IMG/VR virus record: IMGVR_UViG_3300009702_000053
Coordinates: 1 to 37,720 of that record
Reading direction: 5' to 3' (one strand)
Origin: a virus
Length of the DNA: 37,720 nt
Shown here: positions 1 through 7,578 of the stretch, piece by piece
How positions within the stretch are numbered: position 1 is the stretch's first letter
How the letters are laid out: every line of letters begins with the position of its first letter
Position numbers and translations under genes: made by a program
Notes under the pieces: model-generated
Database searches by the model: none
The model's input: the letters and a program-made list of their open reading frames with translations, nothing else
Told to the model about the DNA's origin: nothing

Positions 1-276
1 ACTAGGACCTTTGGTCTAAATGGAGCCATAGCCTACCCAGTCAACATTTATCAAGGTACTAGCTCTATTAGCAATGCTGAGGCTGGTGTTATGGTTCTCT
101 CGGCTGGTGGAACAGTAGACTTCCCGGCTCTGGCAGGGCTCGTAAAATCAGAGCTTACAAAGATTTCGACGCACCTAACTACCCTACAAGATTCAATGGG
201 AGGGGACTGTACCCCTACAGGAGACCCCTACGACACCGTTTCCGATGTAAAGGCTTCCAAAATCAAAGTAGAATAA
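1..276 (+). CDS. Baseplate spike protein, C-terminal part (gene crosses the ends of the window)
   Basis: This frame is open from base 1 and ends in TAA at 274-276. It continues the ORF that starts at 37345: bases 1-31 repeat 37690-37720 in the same codon phase, so the whole gene on a circle is 37345-37689 plus 1-276, about 206 residues. The full protein resembles the Gp138-N/Mu gp45-type central spike that tips the tail tube and pierces the cell surface. The C-terminal part here is poor in recognisable motifs and contains a helix-forming stretch around LVKSELTKI. The next gene, a gp25-like wedge protein, begins one base after the stop. The internal ATG at 91 is not needed once the gene is read across the join. 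Confidence 0.85.
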   Translation, partial: TRTFGLNGAIAYPVNIYQGTSSISNAEAGVMVLSAGGTVDFPALAGLVKSELTKISTHLTTLQDSMGGDCTPTGDPYDTVSDVKASKIKVE

Positions 277-277
277 C

Positions 278-646
278 ATGTCTGACCTAAAACTAGATAA
301 TAACGGCGATCTCGACATCACCGCGCACAAAGCAAGCCTAACTTCTGGGGAAGTTGCTATTGAACAGGCCATTAGAATCCGCCTGCAGACGTTTGAGGGT
401 GAGCATTTCCTAGATATCAGGATTGGTATTCCCTACTTTTCGAAGATTCTTATTAAGAATGCCGATTTGGACCTAGTACACGGCATTTTTAGGCAGGCCA
501 TTCGGCAATCCCCAGGCATAACGGACGTTATTGACCTGACTCTTATACATAATCCAGCAAACAGAACACTTGAAATAGACTTTCAGGCTCTAATGGACGA
601 CGGAGCAATCCTCCGACCATCGGAACCATTCACCATAGAGGTATAA
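278..646 (+). CDS. Baseplate wedge protein, gp25-like
   Basis: The 122-residue product has the length and pattern of T4 gp25/phage W-type wedge proteins. It has an early GDLDI turn, then an AIRIRLQTFEGEHFLD stretch matching the family's conserved region (a run of helix followed by a polar turn), and a beta-rich C-terminus. These proteins join the baseplate hub to the wedges and help start sheath assembly. The start ATG lies one base after the spike stop, so the two are probably translated together. The next gene (650) is a selfish HNH endonuclease; the functional partner, the J-like protein, follows it. Confidence 0.85.
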   Translation: MSDLKLDNNGDLDITAHKASLTSGEVAIEQAIRIRLQTFEGEHFLDIRIGIPYFSKILIKNADLDLVHGIFRQAIRQSPGITDVIDLTLIHNPANRTLEIDFQALMDDGAILRPSEPFTIEV

Positions 647-649
647 CCC

Positions 650-1285
650 ATGGCAGGAATTACAAAGCAGGAGTGCAAGAGGAAACACTATGAAGCCATG
701 AGACAGCTCAATAGCGCAAGGGATCCTTACGCTTTCCCAGGAACCGAAGAGTGCCACAGGTGTAAGAGTACGAAGGACTTGAGTCAGTTCGGGCGAGACT
801 TGGCAGCCAAAGATGGTCTTCGTACCGTTTGTAGAGCCTGCAGAAACGCCACTCAGAGAAGCATCAATAGGGGCGCGCAATACGAGTCCTACAAAACACC
901 GGTCAAAGAAATAGAGAACAAGACTTGTACCTCGTGCCAGGAGACAAAACCAATCCTGGATTTCCCGAAGCAGCAGGCAGGCAAGGCAGGTCGAAACGCT
1001 TGTTGTAAGACTTGTTTAAACTTCAAAGTAAGACTCAAGAACTATAATATTACTAGGGATGAGTTTGAGGCCCTTCTAGTCACACAAGAAGGCAAGTGCG
1101 CTGGTTGCTCTGTCCCCCTTAGACTTACTGGGCGTAGTGGAAGCTCTGTGGTAGTGGACCATTGTCACGAAACAAGAGCTGTACGCGGTCTACTCTGCAA
1201 TACCTGCAACCGAGCGATGGGAATGCTTGGTGACAATTCCTCTATCTTATCACGTTTAGCTAATTACTTATTGGAGAATACATAA
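650..1285 (+). CDS. HNH homing endonuclease, endonuclease VII family
   Basis: This 211-residue protein has two CxxC-based zinc modules in its N-terminal half (CHRC/CRAC, then CTSC/CKTC). A C-terminal recombination endonuclease VII domain follows, with YNITRDEFEALL, a CAGC zinc half-site, the catalytic VVVDHCHE segment and GLLCNTCNRAMGML. The family cuts DNA with a beta-beta-alpha-metal active site. Here it stands alone, inserted between the gp25-like and J-like baseplate genes, which is typical of a free-standing homing endonuclease rather than a structural gene. Its stop overlaps the next start (TAATG), so expression of the baseplate operon is preserved. The zinc-ribbon N-terminus probably gives DNA binding; the target is unknown. 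Confidence 0.9.
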   Translation: MAGITKQECKRKHYEAMRQLNSARDPYAFPGTEECHRCKSTKDLSQFGRDLAAKDGLRTVCRACRNATQRSINRGAQYESYKTPVKEIENKTCTSCQETKPILDFPKQQAGKAGRNACCKTCLNFKVRLKNYNITRDEFEALLVTQEGKCAGCSVPLRLTGRSGSSVVVDHCHETRAVRGLLCNTCNRAMGMLGDNSSILSRLANYLLENT

Positions 1286-2481
1286 TGAGTGGCCTTACAG
1301 AAACTGGCCTTGAAATTAAGACCATTGAAGAGATTATAGCTGGCTTTGAAGCACTACAGCTTACTAACATTGATCCAGACCTTGATACGTCTGCTACTTC
1401 GGTAATCGGGCAGCTCAATGCTATCTATGCGGCTGGCCTATATGAGGTTTGGGAGCTTTTACTGGCACTTTACCAGGCAGCTTACCCAGACACGGCGACA
1501 GGCCAACAGCTAGCTTATCTGGCAGCGCTTACTGGTACAATCAAGAAGCCAGCTCAGAAGGCTACCATCTATGTGTCCCTTACCGGAGATGCCACTACGG
1601 TCATTCCGGCTGGAACCAGGGTATCAGTTCAGGATGATGCCAATAGCGTGTTCGAGCTAATAACAGAATACACTCTAACTGGCGTACCCGCTACTGATAC
1701 CGTTCTATTCCGTGCTGTTGAGGCTGGTAGCTCTACTCAAGCTACGGTTGGTGAAGCTGTAGTTATTGAAGACTCTATTACTAACTGGGACTCTGGTGTG
1801 TTTGCAGCTCCATATACGCTTGGAACTGATGAAGAGACGGATACCGCGCTTCGTGAACGCAGAGAGGCCGAGCTATTCACGGCTGGAACCGGAACGGTGG
1901 AAGCCATCAAGAGCGACTTGCTTGAGTTAGATGCTGCCATCACGTCTGTCTCCGTATTTGAGAATGTCACAAGCACAACTGATGCTAATGGTCTTCCACC
2001 TTATTCAATCGAGTGTTTAGTTGAAGAAGATGGAACTGTTGGCGCTGCCGCCATTCTTCAACAGATTTGGATATCTAAGCCAGCAGGAACAGCTACATAC
2101 GGTGCTACTTCAGGAACTGTTACAGATACCTCCGGCAATAACCACACCCTTTATTACTCAGAACCCCTGCAGATCACGGTTAGTGTTGCTTTGGATCTTG
2201 AGAAAGACCCAACCGAGTATCCCGGTGATTCCGAGGTGCAAGATGCAATTAGCACATGGGCAGAATCCACTCTTCAGATTGGGGATAACGTAAATGCAGC
2301 AGCTGTAGTGGATGTAGTAATGAGCACCGTTGCTGGTGTAAAGAACATCGATCTTACTACTGTAAAGTGTGAGAGAGGCACAGGTGCTCCTTCTACCCCC
2401 AATGAGGTCATTTCAACTCGTGAGAAGGCCCTTATTATCAATGCTAACATTACTGTTACCTCTACGGACTACGTAGTATAA
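1285..2481 (+). CDS. Baseplate J-like protein (Mu gp47 family)
   Basis: The 398-residue product matches baseplate J/gp47 proteins. The N-terminal region has the family pattern of a short amphipathic helix, an SVIGQLNAIYAA helix and ATGQQLAYLAALTG. A beta-rich middle (IPAGTRVSVQDD) and a TDTALRERREAEL segment typical of the family follow. The protein forms the outer wedge that links the gp25-like protein to the fibre-bearing I-like protein. Its start overlaps the stop of the HNH gene by one base and its stop overlaps the next start (TAATG at 2480-2483), indicating translational coupling. Confidence 0.9.
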   Translation: MSGLTETGLEIKTIEEIIAGFEALQLTNIDPDLDTSATSVIGQLNAIYAAGLYEVWELLLALYQAAYPDTATGQQLAYLAALTGTIKKPAQKATIYVSLTGDATTVIPAGTRVSVQDDANSVFELITEYTLTGVPATDTVLFRAVEAGSSTQATVGEAVVIEDSITNWDSGVFAAPYTLGTDEETDTALRERREAELFTAGTGTVEAIKSDLLELDAAITSVSVFENVTSTTDANGLPPYSIECLVEEDGTVGAAAILQQIWISKPAGTATYGATSGTVTDTSGNNHTLYYSEPLQITVSVALDLEKDPTEYPGDSEVQDAISTWAESTLQIGDNVNAAAVVDVVMSTVAGVKNIDLTTVKCERGTGAPSTPNEVISTREKALIINANITVTSTDYVV

Positions 2482-3395
2482 TGACTACACTAATATTCAC
2501 ACCTAGTTCTGGCAATATCAACACTGGTGAGACAATCACCGCTGTCTTGAACACTGCTGCCTGGCCTTTGGAATATCTCATTATCAAAGCCAATGGCAAG
2601 ACCCTCTTCAATTACACCCACACGACTGGGGATGATGTTACTTCCCCTACCCTCGTGCCATTTGAACAGGAGTATGAGGGCACTATTGGGTGGGATGGCA
2701 CTGCAGAGTACACACTGACGTTCCAACCTATTACAGGCTGGCTCACAGAGTCTGTGGAACTTGTTGGGCAGCATAAGCTACTTGGTTTTGCAGCTGCTCC
2801 AGATGCTACAGCCTCCCTCACGGTTCTGATCTCGGATGCATTTAACCCAAACTACCGTGAGGACGCTATTGATCGGCTATTGGGGCAGTTTAAGGGCGAC
2901 TCAGACAACCTACAGGCACTTCTTACCTCTTATATAACACATGTCCAGGCTCTGGAATCTGAAGCTCACCCATTACTCTGGTCCAAGGATGTATACACTG
3001 CTACCGGAGACCGTTTGGATGGGTTGGGGCAGATTGTTGGGGAAGAGAGGCAAGGAAGATCGGATGAAATCTACCGAATCCGTATCCTTGCTCGTCTTGC
3101 AATCAACAAGAGCAATGGAACAGCCGAAGATCTCATCAACATTCTTCAGTTGTTAGCCGATCAGGCTTCCCCTGATATTTGGTATGAGGAATATCAACCA
3201 AAGACGGTCTATATCCGAGCAAAGAACTACACCCCACCGGATCCACCGGAACTAATTGGGGGGCTACTAAGACTGGCTAAGCCAGCAGGAACCTTCCTCG
3301 CTTATATCTATGCAGATGATGCAGATGATACTAACCTTTTCACCTTTGATTCAGGTCCTGGATTAGACCAGGGCAAATTAGCGGGAGACGCTTGA
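2481..3395 (+). CDS. Baseplate/tail protein, P2 I-like (DUF2612 type)
   Basis: This 304-residue protein follows the J-like gene, as gpI follows gpJ in many myoviruses. Residues from about 120 onward resemble DUF2612/gpI-like proteins: YREDAIDRLLGQFKGDSDNL, then GDRLDGLGQIVGEERQG and RIRILARLAINKSNGT. The C-terminus reads KPAGTFLAYIY. The first 120 residues form an extra beta-rich domain with an Ig-like appearance (GETITAVLNT). The likely role is to attach the fibre encoded downstream to the baseplate. Family membership is well supported by order and pattern; the function of the N-terminal domain is inferred. Confidence 0.8.
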   Translation: MTTLIFTPSSGNINTGETITAVLNTAAWPLEYLIIKANGKTLFNYTHTTGDDVTSPTLVPFEQEYEGTIGWDGTAEYTLTFQPITGWLTESVELVGQHKLLGFAAAPDATASLTVLISDAFNPNYREDAIDRLLGQFKGDSDNLQALLTSYITHVQALESEAHPLLWSKDVYTATGDRLDGLGQIVGEERQGRSDEIYRIRILARLAINKSNGTAEDLINILQLLADQASPDIWYEEYQPKTVYIRAKNYTPPDPPELIGGLLRLAKPAGTFLAYIYADDADDTNLFTFDSGPGLDQGKLAGDA

Positions 3396-3397
3396 TC

Positions 3398-4546
3398 ATG
3401 GCTATTACACCACCAGACAAAATACCTACTTGGGCTACAAACGAAACCAACAACTCTGACCCAGGTGCAGCAAAACAGGCTGCTGGATGGAGCACGAATG
3501 AGGCTCCGAGCAGCGGACACATCAACTGGCTCTTGAATGGCATGGGTGGCTTCATTGAGTTGTTTGCTAATACCCTAAAGCCTCAAATGGCTTTTTGGAA
3601 TACCGACTTCACTGCCAATAGCCCCTTCGGCTCTATCACTACCTACCATATTACTTATCTAGATACTTTCCAGAAGTGGTATGCGGTTACGCTCCAGTCT
3701 GGAGCTGCCAAGGCATATGAGTCTACCGATGGTGTTACTTGGGGAAGCGCAAAAACGCTGAAAGCATCGGGAGCTTCAGGAATCAGTCAATGGGCAGAGG
3801 ATGGCACCAATCTTTATGTTGCTGTTGATGACACTGTTTATAGTTCCACTGGAGCCGTTGCTTCCTTATCATCTGATTCCACGTTCGCTGATATTACGGC
3901 TGTTGTTGGGCTTACCTGGGACGAAACCAACGGAGTTCTGATAGGTGCAGGTGCTGGACCTTCTTTTGATCGTATTGAAACTAAGAATGGAGCTGGCTCT
4001 TGGACTGTAAGAACTACAGTTGCCACAAGCACCGTTGTTTCCCTAGCCACAAACAGCTCTGGCAAAAGCGTCTGCACTACAGACGCATCAGAGGTCTTTT
4101 ATACTGTTAACCCAGAGGGTGGCACTTGGAGCACCTCTACCCCTCCCTCAATCCTGGGAGGCATTATCTGGTCACCATCTGTTGGTGTTTTTGTAGCTAC
4201 CAACTCTGCTCACAGCATGTATTTTTCAGATACTGGAGCAAGTTTTACAGATAGCGGCTTTGACGCCTACCAGATTATAGAAAATGGTGAGTTCCTCTAT
4301 GCAATAGGGGATAAGACTACGCAAGATGGGGAGATGAGAGCCTACAAACAGTTTCAACCATCTAATGCGGCGGTCAATCACTTCGATTTCGCTACTGTTG
4401 GCTTTAGAGACTATAATAATGAATCAGACAATGCTGCTTCCTCCTTCTATTCAGCCAATACCTTCCAGGGTGGACAAGGAAGAATGGTCTGGCTCTGGGA
4501 TACAGGCGAAAAGCTTGCTGTCTCCAGGTTCGGGGCCTCTTCATAA
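3398..4546 (+). CDS. Tail fibre / receptor-binding protein with beta-propeller-like repeats
   Basis: The product is about 382 residues from ATG 3398; a TTG at 3392 is an in-frame alternative. GGGAG at 3383-3387 is the best ribosome site. The N-terminus (PPDKIPTWATNETNNSDP, then GW and NWLLNGMGGFIE) is the attachment motif seen at the start of many phage fibre proteins. The rest is rich in short strands with Asp-box-like turns (ESTDGVTWG, YFSDTGASFTDSG), which suggests a BNR-type beta-propeller that could bind surface glycans. It is the last gene of the baseplate module, the usual place for the receptor-binding protein. No chaperone or intramolecular protease domain is visible. Confidence 0.75.
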   Translation: MAITPPDKIPTWATNETNNSDPGAAKQAAGWSTNEAPSSGHINWLLNGMGGFIELFANTLKPQMAFWNTDFTANSPFGSITTYHITYLDTFQKWYAVTLQSGAAKAYESTDGVTWGSAKTLKASGASGISQWAEDGTNLYVAVDDTVYSSTGAVASLSSDSTFADITAVVGLTWDETNGVLIGAGAGPSFDRIETKNGAGSWTVRTTVATSTVVSLATNSSGKSVCTTDASEVFYTVNPEGGTWSTSTPPSILGGIIWSPSVGVFVATNSAHSMYFSDTGASFTDSGFDAYQIIENGEFLYAIGDKTTQDGEMRAYKQFQPSNAAVNHFDFATVGFRDYNNESDNAASSFYSANTFQGGQGRMVWLWDTGEKLAVSRFGASS

Positions 4547-4562
4547 TATTATTAGATAAGCC

Positions 4563-4820
4563 ATGCCTGCATTTCAACACACAGATTACGCTATCATAGA
4601 GCATTTCGACATCTCTAAGGTTCCTGATGAGGAGATTGCTGAGTTCCATCGTGAACTTCTAGAGGCCCTAGAAGAACGAGAGGAGCAGCTTGTAGCGGAT
4701 GTTGAAACTCTTGAAGAGACAACCGAGCTGATTCGCAAGCGTTCTGTTTTGAGAGACTTCGCTCACAAACACTTTAGATTCTTATTCATTCTTTTAATGT
4801 TCTTTCTTAGCGGCCACTAA
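4563..4820 (+). CDS. Small coiled-coil protein with C-terminal membrane segment
   Basis: The 85-residue product has a charged helix (EFHRELLEALEEREEQL and a following heptad-like run), a basic patch (RKRSVLRDFAHKHFRF) and then the hydrophobic tail LFILLMFFLSGH. This is a tail-anchored topology with the coiled coil probably facing the cytoplasm. It opens the cassette between the tail fibre and terminase genes, where holins, spanins and lysins normally lie. It could be an accessory holin or a sieving/antiholin-like factor. I cannot assign a family. Confidence 0.7.
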   Translation: MPAFQHTDYAIIEHFDISKVPDEEIAEFHRELLEALEEREEQLVADVETLEETTELIRKRSVLRDFAHKHFRFLFILLMFFLSGH

Positions 4821-4830
4821 ACAGGAAAAT

Positions 4831-5055
4831 ATGACTGACAAATCATTCCAAGGCGGGAATGGTTGGGTAGAGTACAAGAAACTAGTCTTACAAAAGCTCA
4901 AAGAGCTAGATGAACTCCATGATAGGTTTGAGGAACATCGAGCCGAGCTAAATGGACGAATCAGCTCACTAGAGAGCAAGGCTGGGTTCTTCGGGGCGGC
5001 TGGGGGAGCTGTTGCCGGTGCTCTACTTACACTACTTCTCAAGTATTTGATCTAA
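4831..5055 (+). CDS. XhlA-like membrane-associated protein (holin accessory candidate)
   Basis: The 74-residue protein begins with a coiled-coil helix (LVLQKLKELDELHDRFEEH, then NGRISSLESKAG) and ends in one Gly/Ala-rich membrane segment (AAGGAVAGALLTLLLKYLI). This layout resembles haemolysin XhlA-type proteins, which work with holins in host lysis. It follows the similarly organised 4563 gene by 10 bp and precedes the secreted protease at 5094. The assignment rests on topology and position only. Confidence 0.65.
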   Translation: MTDKSFQGGNGWVEYKKLVLQKLKELDELHDRFEEHRAELNGRISSLESKAGFFGAAGGAVAGALLTLLLKYLI

Positions 5056-5093
5056 ACACTACAACTAAAAAGGAGAGATTTTAGGAGGTCTAT

Positions 5094-5780
5094 TTGACCA
5101 AGCTACTTTCTATACTCTTCGCTGCAAGTATTACTCTTTCTTGCTCTTGTGCTCATGCTCCCAAACCTAAGCCCGTCCCAGACATAGCCGCTGAAACAAT
5201 CCCAAATGTAGTATCACTAAGAGAAGATGGAAACACCTTCTGCAGTGGCTTCGTCATCAAAGGCACTGGTCTCATAGCCACAGCTGACCACTGTGTAGAT
5301 GCTGGTGGATTCTTCTTTGAAGTTGAATGGGAAGGCGAAGTCTTCAATGTAGCCATAGTAGACGTTGATGAGTTTGAAGATGCAGCCATTCTTCGTCCAA
5401 TAGACTTCGTAATACCTCCAGAGGCTGGTCTGGTTCTATCAAACACTCCTGTAGTTGCTGGTCAGCTCGTTGTCTCTGTAGGACATGCTCTAGGTATTCA
5501 CCAAGATACCGTTACAACTGGTATTGTTAGTCATCCTCACCAGGAACTAGATTCAGGCCAGTATTATATCATGGTCGATTCAGCGATCCTAGGAGGCATG
5601 TCTGGTGGTCCAAGCGTCAACAGCTATGGCGAGGTTATCGGAATCAATATCTTTTCGCTAGTAGATCAAACGCTGTGCTTAGACGCAGTAACACCCTGTG
5701 AACCACAATTTATCAGGAGTCCGCTTCACGGCTTATCTCCTGTTGAAACCCTTAAACAACTCTTATCTCATAGAAAGTAA
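5094..5780 (+). CDS. Secreted trypsin-fold serine protease (probable lipoprotein)
   Basis: The 228-residue protein starts with TTG at 5094, placed by a perfect AGGAGG at 5083-5088. Residues 1-16 are a signal peptide and a lipobox-like ITLSC gives a candidate lipidated Cys17. The mature part has the chymotrypsin/HtrA fold signature with a complete triad: His66 in TADHC, Asp96 in EDAAIL and Ser170 in GGMSGGP. There is no PDZ domain. The enzyme would act outside the cytoplasmic membrane. Its place between small membrane proteins is that of a lysis gene, so it may degrade an envelope protein, process a virion protein or modify the lysogen's surface. The TTG start may limit its expression. The catalytic class is secure; the role is not. 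Confidence 0.85.
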   Translation: MTKLLSILFAASITLSCSCAHAPKPKPVPDIAAETIPNVVSLREDGNTFCSGFVIKGTGLIATADHCVDAGGFFFEVEWEGEVFNVAIVDVDEFEDAAILRPIDFVIPPEAGLVLSNTPVVAGQLVVSVGHALGIHQDTVTTGIVSHPHQELDSGQYYIMVDSAILGGMSGGPSVNSYGEVIGINIFSLVDQTLCLDAVTPCEPQFIRSPLHGLSPVETLKQLLSHRK

Positions 5781-5784
5781 TATT

Positions 5785-5952
5785 ATGGACAAGTTTATTA
5801 CATTAGTTACGGACAATGGTCCAGCAATTCTTATAATTGCTGGTGCAGCTGTTGCTTTGCTTAAGGCAATCGCTGTTATAACGCCATCGAACGTGGACAA
5901 CAAGATTGCTAAGGTCCTTGGTGACGCACTCAATCTGTTCCGTCGCAAGTAA
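5785..5952 (+). CDS. Small holin-like membrane protein
   Basis: The 55-residue product from ATG 5785 has a short N-terminus, one strongly hydrophobic helix (GPAILIIAGAAVALLKAIAV), a TPSNVDNKI turn and a basic C-terminus (NLFRRK). The TPS..D.KI..VL pattern after the membrane helix is common in small phage holin-like proteins. It starts four bases after the protease stop, so it is probably in the same operon. An in-frame upstream ATG at 5698 lies inside the protease gene and is less likely. Confidence 0.7.
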   Translation: MDKFITLVTDNGPAILIIAGAAVALLKAIAVITPSNVDNKIAKVLGDALNLFRRK

Positions 5953-5970
5953 CACCAAAGCTATCTGTAG

Positions 5971-5997
5971 CCTCTCTCTACGTCCGTGTAGAGGAGG
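5971..5997 (+). promoter_or_regulatory. Hairpin that hides a strong ribosome-binding site
   Basis: CTCTAC at 5976-5981 pairs with GTAGAG at 5988-5993 over a 6-base loop. With T5975 bulged out, CCTC at 5971-5974 pairs with GAGG at 5994-5997. The resulting 10-bp stem buries the whole GAGGAGG Shine-Dalgarno sequence (5991-5997) of the following gene. This would repress translation until the stem is opened by a ribosome, a protein or temperature. Nothing in the protein sequence explains the pairing, since it lies between genes. Confidence 0.6.
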
Positions 5998-6284
5998 TGC
6001 AGATTGCTGCTACGTCAAACGCATTAGTAATACTAAAGACAAGGCCGAAGGTGAAACAAAACAGCGATCTAGAAAACGTAATTGACCGTCTCCTCTGCGA
6101 GTTGAGGCGCACTAATGCCCTTCTGAAGACTGTTGAAAATGAGATCAGTAGGTGTGGGCCAGATTTCCATCTTATGGGCCTTGTAGGGGCTATCAGGGCC
6201 CTTAAAGAGCGTGATAGAGCCCTATCTGAGGAGAACAGGCGGCTAAAGAAGGACCTAAATAGGCTCATTCACAACAAAAAGTGA
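5997..6284 (+). CDS. Small coiled-coil protein of unknown function
   Basis: The frame encodes up to 95 residues and ends with a long charged coiled coil (ALKERDRALSEENRRLKKDL). The start is unclear. GTG 5997 overlaps the Shine-Dalgarno. An ATT at 6003 has ideal spacing from GAGGAGG. GTG 6051 has its own AAGG at 6041-6044 and would give 77 residues. A TTG at 6004 in another frame would give only a 7-codon peptide. The coiled coil and the position at the end of the lysis-type cassette suggest an Rz-like or sieving role, but no signal peptide is visible. The stop overlaps the promoter that follows. Confidence 0.55.
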   Translation: MQIAATSNALVILKTRPKVKQNSDLENVIDRLLCELRRTNALLKTVENEISRCGPDFHLMGLVGAIRALKERDRALSEENRRLKKDLNRLIHNKK

Positions 6285-6285
6285 A

Positions 6286-6342
6286 AAAAGTGAGTAATAT
6301 CAACACTTTATGCTTGACAAGATATCTACTAACAGGTATAAT
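6286..6342 (+). promoter_or_regulatory. Strong sigma70 promoter with shared upstream element (terminase operon)
   Basis: TTGACA at 6314-6319 and TATAAT at 6337-6342 are separated by 17 bp, a perfect match to the consensus. AAAAGT at 6286-6291 begins an upstream element (GAGTAATATCA and on) that recurs at three other promoters, 21-22 bp before the -35. Transcription would begin near 6349 and serve the terminase, portal and head genes. Confidence 0.85.
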
Positions 6343-6374
6343 ATAATAAGGAGTAAGATTAAGACCTTTTTTGA

Positions 6375-6389
6375 ACGTGATTATCACGT
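6375..6389. promoter_or_regulatory. Palindromic operator candidate downstream of the 6337 promoter
   Basis: ACGTGAT (6375-6381) and ATCACGT (6383-6389) form a perfect 7-bp inverted repeat around one base. It lies about 30 bp after the -10 box, in the untranslated leader. This is a good place for a repressor to block transcription; alternatively it forms an RNA hairpin. I did not see a second copy elsewhere. Confidence 0.5.
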
Positions 6390-6418
6390 CTTAGCCTAAT
6401 AGAGAAAGCATAAAGCTT

Positions 6419-7069
6419 ATGAACCTGAAGAAGCCCTGTCCTCATTGGGACCATATCTGGAGCAACCATGAAAGCCAAGAAGAACTAACGGCTGCTCATG
6501 CAAATGGAAGATTTCCCCGTTTAGAGCGGTGGCAGAGGGCTGAGCCAGATTCAGACCTTAATAGAAAGCAACCGTGCTCTTGTGGACATCCAGACAGATG
6601 GAGATGCTACATGAGATACAATGGAGATTATATTCTGGGACAAGCTAGGTCGGGTAGGCGCAACTTATGCGTCTTTCATCCAGACAACGAGATTGACCGA
6701 AGAATCAAAGGTCTCTGCAAAATCTACCTCAGTAAGACGCCTGAGCCCGAGGTTAGAGAGTTTGGTGCTGTGCTCGCTGAACAGGCATTTGAACTAGAGA
6801 TTAGAAACAAAGAGGTTACCTGGTCTTGGTTGAAGAAGGCGGCTATCGAAGAGTTGAAGCTTCGTGATGTGATTGTAGATGGTGCAAAGTACCTCGCATT
6901 GCTGGCAGACTTTGAACTTACGATCCTAAGAGATGAGACAGATGAGACCGATAGGGAGGATAGTGTTTCTATTGAAAGCATCATTCATCACGAAAGAGCG
7001 GACAATGATATGGGAACGGCAACCACGGCACCTACTTGGCAGAGCCTCAAGGACACAATGAATGACTAA
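6419..7069 (+). CDS. Unknown Cys/His-rich protein preceding terminase
   Basis: The 216-residue product has an N-terminal part rich in Cys, His and Trp (CPHWDHIW, CSCGHPDRWRC, CVFHPD), which looks like a metal-binding region. A helical acidic C-terminal part follows. It is the first gene after the strong 6314 promoter and overlaps the terminase small-subunit start by 8 bp, which suggests coupled expression and a link to DNA packaging. I do not recognise the family. Confidence 0.75.
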   Translation: MNLKKPCPHWDHIWSNHESQEELTAAHANGRFPRLERWQRAEPDSDLNRKQPCSCGHPDRWRCYMRYNGDYILGQARSGRRNLCVFHPDNEIDRRIKGLCKIYLSKTPEPEVREFGAVLAEQAFELEIRNKEVTWSWLKKAAIEELKLRDVIVDGAKYLALLADFELTILRDETDETDREDSVSIESIIHHERADNDMGTATTAPTWQSLKDTMND

Positions 7070-7577
7070 AGAAAAAGATGATAACATAGTTGGAACCATC
7101 ACCGATGATGAAGGTAATACTACCGAGATCCTAACCAGGAAGAAGGCTGGACGACCAACTCTGTTTGATGAGGAGTTGGCGGATAAGCTTGTGACCTTCA
7201 TTAGAGAGAATCCCTCTAAGAAGAGTGCTTCAAACTTCGTTGGTATTAGTAACAAGACTTTAGATCTCTGGCTCAAGAAGGGCAAAGACGGTCACCCACT
7301 ATATAAGGACTTCGCTGTTCGCTTCCTCGCTGCTCGTGACAACACGAAGAACAAAGCAATCAAGCGAGCGGAGAGTCTAATGATGCAGGACCAAAACCCT
7401 GCTGCTGCTATCCGAGCCCTTCAATGGTACTACCATCAGTTCTTCCCAGACGAGGCTGAGGGCAAGAAGGATATGAAAGTTACTCTCACCCAAGAACTCG
7501 CAGTCAAGAACCTCTCTGCTGATGAGGCCGAGGCTCTCCATTCTATGGTTCACAAGCTCAAAAGCGGAGATGACTAA
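7062..7577 (+). CDS. terS: Terminase small subunit
   Basis: The 171-residue protein contains a GRPTLFDEELADKLVTFI helix followed by a helix-turn-helix (SASNFVGISNKTLDLWLKKG), as in small terminases that recognise the packaging site. A C-terminal helical part (LTQELAVKNLSADEAEAL) would join the large subunit. The large subunit follows, separated only by an HNH gene. Its start overlaps the end of the Cys-rich gene by 8 bp. Confidence 0.85.
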   Translation: MTKEKDDNIVGTITDDEGNTTEILTRKKAGRPTLFDEELADKLVTFIRENPSKKSASNFVGISNKTLDLWLKKGKDGHPLYKDFAVRFLAARDNTKNKAIKRAESLMMQDQNPAAAIRALQWYYHQFFPDEAEGKKDMKVTLTQELAVKNLSADEAEALHSMVHKLKSGDD

Positions 7578-7578
7578 C

